Shown: positions 50,301 to 59,300 of the stretch, in pieces
Layout of the letters: each line of letters starts with the position of its first letter
How positions within the stretch are numbered: position 1 is the first letter of the stretch
Assembly: GCF_035046505.1 (NCBI RefSeq)
Contig: NC_089826.1
Location: 67,577,254 to 67,641,253 of the forward strand
DNA: 64,000 bases
Source: Tiliqua scincoides
Taxonomy: Eukaryota; Chordata; Lepidosauria; Squamata; Scincidae
Direction: 5' to 3'
Translations under genes and position numbers: made by a program
The notes under the pieces: model-generated
Seen by the model: the letters and a program-made list of their open reading frames with translations, nothing else
What the model was told of the DNA's origin: nothing
Databases searched by the model: none

Positions 50301-53300
50301 TCCCATTTTTCATTATGAGAAAATGAGTAAGTACTTGGTACCCATAGCAAGCCTGAACATACATTTTCTGGTTCAACTCCTATATCCTCACAGAATTTCT
50401 CCATTCCTTCAGGACCCACAATATCATCTGTCCCTACAACCAAACAAAACTGTGTTATTTTCACTTGAAAAGTTACAACTATGTATTTACAGTATTCCAA
50501 AATAAGGGATTGTTCAAACATTGCTCTAAGCCCTGAAGATATATAGCAGGCACAAGGCTCAAACATGTGTTTCCCACCCCTTCTCTACCTATAGGTGTCT
50601 AATTATATACACCTACATACAGCCTTCATACATGGCAAGTTCAAAAGAAGAGATTTCTAAGTTGGGGAACTTTAATAAACATTCTTAATCTCATTTGGAA
50701 CTGCCTCTTAAAAAAGCGTGGTTCTAGACATAAGCAAGCTGTATTTATTTCATGGTTGCTGATTTACATACACTGCACCAAACAAGAGAAACTTCTATCC
50801 AAAAGTTAAACTTTCAGCTACTTAAACATGACTTAGAATGGCAGAATTTTATACTGTGTTTGCTATAGCAGAATTTTCATTAATTCACATAAAGTGCAAT
50901 TTTAATCTGCAATTTAAAGCCAAGATTCAAGTTGTGTCAGCTCTGAAATTGGTATTTATTCATGTCTTATTCTTTCAGGTGGATACATTGCTTAAACATT
51001 GCTTTCCTGTTTAAGTTGAAGAATTAAATAATCTTTATACTTTGTTGTTGATCTTTATATTCAAACTAAAACCGATATCAATATTTTTTCTTGAATTTTT
51101 ATTAACTATTTTTGCCCAGCCCACATGTGTGCACATTTGATTCCTGTTGCATGAACATAAGAACATAAGAACAGCCCCACTGGATCAGGCCATAGGCCCA
51201 TCTAGTCCAGCTTCCTGTATCTCACAGCGGCCCACCAAATGCCCCAGGGAGCACACCAGATAACAAGAGACCTCATCCTGGTGCCCTCCCTTGCATCTGG
51301 CATTCTGACATAACCCATTTCTAAAATCAGGAGGTTGCGCATACACATCATGGCTTGTACCCCATAATGGATTTTTCCTCCAGAAACTTGTCCAATCCCC
51401 TTTTAAAGGCGTCTAGGCTAGACGCCATCACCACATCCTGTGGCAAGGAGTTCCACAGACCGACCACACGCTGAGTAAAGAAATATTTTCTTTTGTCTGT
51501 CCTAACCCGCCCAACACTCAATTTTAGTGGATGTCCCCTGGTTCTGGTATTATGTGAGAGTGTAAAGAGCATCTCCCTATCCACTCTGTCCATCCCCTGC
51601 ATAATTTTGTATGTCTCAATCATGTCCCCCCTCAGGCGTCTCTTTTCTAGGCTGAAGAGGCCCAAACGCCATAGCCTTTCCTCATAAGGAAGGTGCCCCA
51701 GCCCCGTAATCATCTTAGTCGCTCTCTTTTGCACCTTTTCCATTTCCACCATGTCTTTTTTGAGCAGTAATATTGGGCAGTAATGGCTTAACTGGAAAAC
51801 TGGCAACATGCATTGTATACCCATTGACTTACCTGCATATTCATAGAACCATTCTAAGCACCTCTTGCTTGAGAACATGTCATCTTCTGTCTTTATTCGA
51901 GCAGAATCAAATTTTCTATACATTCTAATGATGAAAAAGTCAAGAATATAATGTCATTGATTTCTAAATAAAAGATATATAAATAATGTTGATTTTTACT
52001 GCCAAGCATTTTACATTGGTTTTTACTCCTAACATACATACACCCGTTTTCAGGCCATTACATGAAAAGGAGAGAAAGGTGACAGCTATCTAAAAGTTGC
52101 ACAGTAGACCATCCTATTAACTCACCATTTTCTATATCAAAATCTAAAGCCATAATTGTTCATACTATCAGAACATAACAGCATTTATTTGAACTGCATT
52201 CACACTGCAAAGTTATCAGGGCCATAGCTAAAGGGAAGTGAGAGAAGAGAAAGGCAAGCAGTACAGTAACCCAACCTATTTCCCTCAGTAATACAAAACC
52301 TATTTTTAAAGTTGTAACAAATATTTGAATGGCAGCAACGCTTGAGAATGGGAAGACTCACCATTTAGCAAGTATAAAGCGGCTTATATTAGCACATCTC
52401 ATGTTAAGACTACCAGTTAGAGTACACCAAGGTTCCAAAGCAAACCAGAGATGAGCTTAAACACAATTACTAAAATTAAAAGGTTTAAACACACCTAATT
52501 CTGTGCTGAATTGTGCCCCAAGACTGTACTCCTATGCAAAGTTACTGAGATGCAAGTCTAATTCAAGTCAAACTATCAAACCAAGTTATAAATAGATTAT
52601 TATACTTGACATTTCAATATTAATTTCATTGTTCTGTTATCCTGCTGACAGATTAATTGTTCCAAGACAAATGCTGAAGAGTGTTTGTGGACTTGTTTTT
52701 TAGATACTAAAGCACAAGAGTCTAACACTGGCCAATTTAAATGTATTGTATTATACCCACACGAGTATCTTTTGTATTAAATTTTAATAGTCTCTCATAA
52801 TCTTAGCAATTGGACAAACTTTAACATATATGCACATATTCATATATATGATATAATTGAGAGCACACCAATTAAATGTCCACTGAAAGATACAAAATGA
52901 ACAAAGCAGATAACATACCCATCATGTCTACTTTTTTTAGCTGATAGGTCATCTCCAGCTGCAGGTCGCCTCTTTTTTCTGGGTGGCATCACTTTGTTAA
53001 AGCAGTCCGATGAACTGCAAGACCTGAGACTTCCTATGGAGCAATTTAGAACAGTACATGGATCAGACAAATGCTAAACTTTAATAGTACTGTACCCTTA
53101 ATAGCCACCATTCAAGCTCCACAAGCCTTCTATATGCAGTGTGATAAACTAGAATGTCAAGCTCGACGTAGAGAAACTGAATTCAATAACTGCCATCTTT
53201 CCTAGGCCTTTAAAACAGTCTTTAAGATATTTACTCTCTATGAGCCAATTCATTCTTGATGACAGAACGCATGTAATCTCATCCTGCCTCACCTGTACTG

Positions 53301-56300
53301 TCTCCCTTCCCCATCAGCTAGTGCAAGCAAAAGCAGCTGGACATCCCTCTTGAAGCACCCTCCCCTCCTCACCTTGCCCCATGCTTCTAAAAAGAGTTTG
53401 CTACCACTATTGCTTATCCTGCCTAAGCAAGGATTGGAGAGCAATACCTCTTTTACACAGATTCAGTTCCTTGTTCCGGTTGTTTGCAGAGCCCCTTCCT
53501 CCTGTTTGTATAGGGAATGGTTTCTACTCAGGGAAGATCACCCACCAGAGCAAACATAACCAGTTCTAAAAACTGCAAATTTTTAACCAGACTGCAAGCT
53601 GCATTTATGGGTATATTTTTTTCCTCAAAAGAGGCAATATACTGGCTGCTTCTCACATTTTAAAACAGGCATCTTTAGCCCCATATCATACCATTTTTGT
53701 ACCTTTTGAAACTGTTGGGCGAGTGCAAAATTATAAGATTTTGTGATTTCTCCCTCACAAAAATCTGCAAGCTTACTTATACAGTTATATGAATGCTTCA
53801 GTGCTTTTCCATTAATGTACTTTTTCTCTTTCTTATAAACTGAATATGATTTGTCATATCTTTGACTGCAGCTTATCTTCAGATGCAGAGACAAATTTGA
53901 GCTTGTTCAGCCAACAGCAAAATCAGTAGCTATTTAGGCACTATTAGAACATCAGGCTTGCTCTAATCTGACTGTGAACCCATTTTACAAACAGTTTCTT
54001 ATAAAGCCCAATTCTATGCAAGTTTATCTATAAATGCAGGGCTTACTCACTTTTTTCTTGCTAAGTTGTTCCTCACCTCATGAAGATACAGATAAGTCCA
54101 AAACCCAGTTGATCCCCATCTTATATCCTGTGCCTACAAACCTTGTTCCTCCCATATACAGCCAGTCACTAATACTCCAAATGAAAGCCTATAGGAAAAG
54201 CAAGTGTCAGTGTATAGGTAGGTGACCACTGTCACTGTATCTTTGGTGTTGGGTCATCGTTATCATCCCCACTTGCACAGGAAGAATGGTGGGGTTGAGA
54301 GACCAAGGAAAAACATGAGTACGTAGATCTTAAGTTGGAAGTAAGCACATTATACAAGACTACAGAGACATTCAGGTGAAATCAATTCAGGTGAAGGTTT
54401 TTTATCTTAGAATTTAAAATATATTAAGCAAACCAACTGAAGAATCATAGCTTAGTGACATAGCAAGTTCTTCTCTTGTAGAAGATCCTGGGTTTGATGT
54501 TTGGCATTTCTAAAAAAAATCTAAAGTAGTAAGGCTGGAGAAGATCTCTGCCCGAGACCTGGGAAAGCCACTTCCAATTGCTACTGGGCTAAATAAACAA
54601 ATAGTCTGACTTACTATAGGGCAGCTTCATATGCCTAACATAAGCTCATAATACATTTGTCTCCATTGATGTTAGTACAGGCATGCAATGCTTAGCGACA
54701 TACTGCTTAAGGACTGACCACATGTATGATGGTAATGCCCTAACTGCCTATATAAAGGAAAAGACTGTAAATCAAAGATGCTTGTGATTTCATTGCAAAT
54801 TAAGGTTTTGTTTCAGGGAATACCTAACATAAGCTCATAATACATTTGTCTCCATTGATGTTAGTACAGGCATGCAATGCTTAGCGACATACTGCTTAAG
54901 GACTGACCACATGTATGATGGTAATGCCCTAACTGCCTATATAAAGGCAAAGACTGTAAATCAAAGATGCTTGTGATTTCATTGCAAATTAAGGTTTTGT
55001 TTCAGGGAATGAACCAAACAAATCCTAATACTGTTCAGATGAGTAAATCACCAGCTAAAGGCAACACATTATGGGTTTTAATCCTTTATTCTGCCTTCCA
55101 AACAGCAATTGCAATACCAGTATTTATTATAAAACATACACGGTCATTTTGCTCTTCATTATGATAATTCTTAGGAAAGATAACCCACTGTCCTCCTTAG
55201 TACAGGTGTGCACCACTTAACGATGGGGATATGTTCTCTGATCCCTGTTATGCGATTGAGTTGTTAAGCAAACATTCAGCCCAGTGCCTTAGTTGTGTAA
55301 ACAGACACTCCCTGTCAGAAACTAGCTGGCTGCACAGGTTACTGGAGATAGACTACCTCTTCTTTGCATTAAGAGCCTCGTTGTTGTGTAAACAGACACT
55401 CTGCTGCAGGCTATGGGAGATCTGGTTGCCTCATTGTTGTGCTTTGACCACAATCATATATGTGGTCCGTCATTAATTAATTAATTCATTCATTCCACCT
55501 TTATTGGCATAAACAATCCAACAAGAAAACAAAATTAAAACATTCAGGGTAGCCACCAATCATTGATCAGGCAAAGAAATATAGAGGAATTTACGCCTTG
55601 ACAGTGCCTTAAAAATATATTTTGCTACATTTGATGAGCGGCACTCATTTCTCCTGTCCAACAAGTACCAGACCAAGTCTGTAACTGAACCATGAAAGTT
55701 TTCCAGGAATGGATATAGAAATCAATGGCATAAATCATTATAGTGGGTACAATAGAAAAGTACATGGGTCAAGGACTCTTGAGGTCAGGTCGCAAGAACA
55801 TGACTGGGGACTTTCCAGTGGTCTATTAAATCTTGCTCTTAGTACATTTGTAGGTAAGATATTAAACCTACCCAGTGTAAAGGCTCTATGAATCTGAGGT
55901 GAACACATGAACGATAGATAGCTTGAACCCAAATCAGAGGGCCATGAAAGACCTATAGAGGCAAACAAGACTTATAGGCTGCAGCTTGCAAATCCTGTTT
56001 CTCTACATCGAATAGTCGGGTCCAAGTAAGATTGTAAGCCGCAGAAATGGGTAATCCTCCTATCAGATCAGTTGATAAACCTAGGAGCTGGAGTCTTTTG
56101 TGAAATAAGGTTAGACCAGGGGAAAAAGAAACATCAGCAAGAATATTGGAGAGCATGATGTTCTGATTTGCCTCAAAACCGACCCTTAGCCAAAATCTCA
56201 AGAATCTCAGCCAGGCCAGCGTTTCAATTTTATGCAGACCAGCTTCGAGGCACAATGCTGCGTAAGGGACACAGTGAGGTATCGCAAAGATCTTATAGAG

Positions 56301-59300
56301 GAATCTGGATTGAACACGCTCTACTAGAGTGGAAATGACTGAAATCCAGATAGGAGTACCAAACAGCAATTGTGCCAGAACCTTGGACTTAAAGATCTGC
56401 ACTGCTGCTGGGATATAAGAATTGCCCCAGGTGTAAAAAAAACCACAAAGTAGCTTGAACTAATAAACTGCTTGAGTTAATAGTAGCCTGGCGATGGGGT
56501 GACCAAGTATGCATATGATGAAACAGAATTCCCAGGTACTTGAAAACTTTAACCTGTTCAATTACCTTCCCACCAAAGGACCAAGAGGTAGGTTTCCATT
56601 GGGAACCAAAAACAACTATTTTAGACTTCTCAAAGTTTAATTGCAACTTATTGGAAGTTAGGTATTTAACACATGAGTTGATTAAACACTTCAAGCCAAT
56701 TTTCATACGGGACAATAGCAGCATATCATCTGCATACAACAGAAGTGGGAACGGTAAATTACCTAATTTAGGAGGATGGGCATCAACTAAGGACAAATGA
56801 GGAGCCAGATCATTAATGAATATGTTAAACAGCATAGGGGCTAAGACACATCCTTGTTTGACTCCTAAATTAGTAGCAATGGGGGCCGAAAGTTTCCCAC
56901 ATGGTGTCAATTTAACACAGTAGCTAGTCTCCGAGTAGGGCTTCCTGATTAAGAGAAGGAGTCTCTTGTCCAGACCTAAACTGTACAGTTTTAGCCGAAG
57001 TAGCTCCCTGTCAACCGTGTCAAATGCGCCTTTTAAATCCAGGAAGGCAGCATAAAGATGGAAATTTTTAGATTTGGCATACTTAGTGACTAAATGGGAT
57101 AGGGCTAAACAGTTTTCCAAAATAGGTTTACCAGGTAAGAAGCCTGTTTGTTCTGGGCCAATAATATTATTTTCTTTCAGCCACTTGGTGAGCCTGTCCA
57201 AAAGGTATTTTGTGTAAATCTTGCCCAGAGAGGATAGCAAAGAGATGGGGCGATAGCTCCCTGGGTGCTTTCTATCCCCTTTTTTATAAATGGGCAAAAT
57301 GATTGATTGGGTCCATGAGTTGGGCATAATACCAGTATTATTTACAACTGTGAACAGGTCTGTCAATAGTGGTGCCCACCAATCTGGGTCAACTTTGAAT
57401 ATAACAAGGGGAACAACATCCAGGCCCACAACCTTCCCAGGTTTCAAAAGAAGAAGTTGCTTTACTTCAGACTCAGATACAGGAGGCCAATTATGTACTT
57501 CAGAGAATGAAGCCAGTGGTACAGAAGTGACTTTACAATCATCATAAAAAGTTGATTTAATATAATTTTCCCAAATAAATGATGAGATTGGAGAGACTGG
57601 GGAAACATAATTATGGAAGAAACCTGAAGTAATAATGCCAAAATTGTTCAGAATTCTTAGACAAAACAGCTCTATGGAGTAAATTCCACCTTGCAAGAGA
57701 GGATTGTTGATGCGCAAATTCAATAGCCTCTCTAAGTTGACTTCTCAGTTCAAAATAGCGTGGAACTAGAACTGAAGCCCCCGATCCTTTGAAAGTTCTG
57801 AAAAGCTTTCTAAGTTCTAATTTGGTCTCTAAAAAGGGATCACATGAGACTACATTTGCCCCACTCTTTTTAGGGCCCAAGTTCTGAGGCGGGGATAGTT
57901 TTAAGGCAGGGATAAATAATTCTAAAAAGGCTTCAAACTTGGCAGTGAAATCAGAAGGGGTCTTTGACCATATAAAAGTAGATTTGGCTGTAACTACCAA
58001 GTCAGAAAATTGTAAATTTTTAAAAATTCTTAAAGATGTTTCATCCCAGAGAATTTTGGGGTGAGATACACTAAAAAAGGAAGGCATATCTTGAGGAGAA
58101 GGAGAAGAAAAGGTCATTGTGAGCAGCAAAACACAGCTAAGGGGGAGGTGACCGCTAAGCAAAGGTTCTCCCACTTCAAATTCTCTCACAGAAGACAACA
58201 TGGAGGCAGGAATCAAAATATAATCAATTACACTATTACCATGTCTAGAGATAAAGGTGAAATCTCCTTCATCACCCATATCTAATAAGCCATTGAGCCA
58301 TATCAGACTCCAGCGTAGGCTGAATTTAGCTAAGTAAATACCAGTCTCATTGATCACTTGGTCCTTTGATTTGCGTTCAAACAGACAGTAATAGCGAAGA
58401 TCTAAGTTATCCATGGAGTTGCAAATATGTGAAAAGATTACATGATCTGGACCGGTTCTCGCATTCAGGTCCCCCAAAATAAGAATTTTGGCTCCCACAA
58501 ATCTGTGTTCAAGATCTCTCATAATCTGATTGAAATATTTCCATTGGTGCTTCCGAGAGGCTTTGGTTTGTGATGGTGGAATATAAATATTGACTATCAA
58601 AACGTCCCAGGGCAACGATGACAGTTTGATAACCAGTTTCTTACAGCAACAATCAGACATAAAAATAAAATCAATTGGGAAATGCGATAAAGACGGGATT
58701 GCCAGACCGCCTGAAGGATGGCCTTTGGCTTGAGACTTAGTTGCTGGTAAGGAGATAACATTATACCCTTCTAGAGTAATGGGACGGACTGTCCAAGTTT
58801 CTTGGAGACAAATTATATATTTTTTAAGAGAAGGTATAAAATCAGGGGCCTTGAGCTTAGAAGCCCAGCCCGCCACATTCCAAAGAAGAAATCTAGCCAA
58901 ATTGGTATCTGTTGGAGTAGGCGGTTCTGTCGATCAATCCCTGTAATCTAAAAGGTCGGGACCAATTGTTAGGGACATCTCAAGAACATCAGATTGTGAG
59001 GGAACTGAATGTCTGGGAGTCTGTGGGGAAGTTGGAGCTAACCCTGACAAAAAGCCAGGGACTTGCTGGTGGCATGCAATAGTATAGGTAGCAGGGCTAA
59101 TGGAATCATTTAGGCCGGAATCTGGGAGAAGGGTTTCTGTTTCTAGATGCAGAGAATTCTGATAAACATCACGAAGTGGGTGGGAATACTCAGAAAGATC
59201 TGCTTTAAGATTACATGTCTCTGCAGTAGTTGCCATAGGATCTTCTTCTAACATAGCAACAGTTGTAAGGTGGGGGAGATGATGAAGGTCAGGAGCTTCC

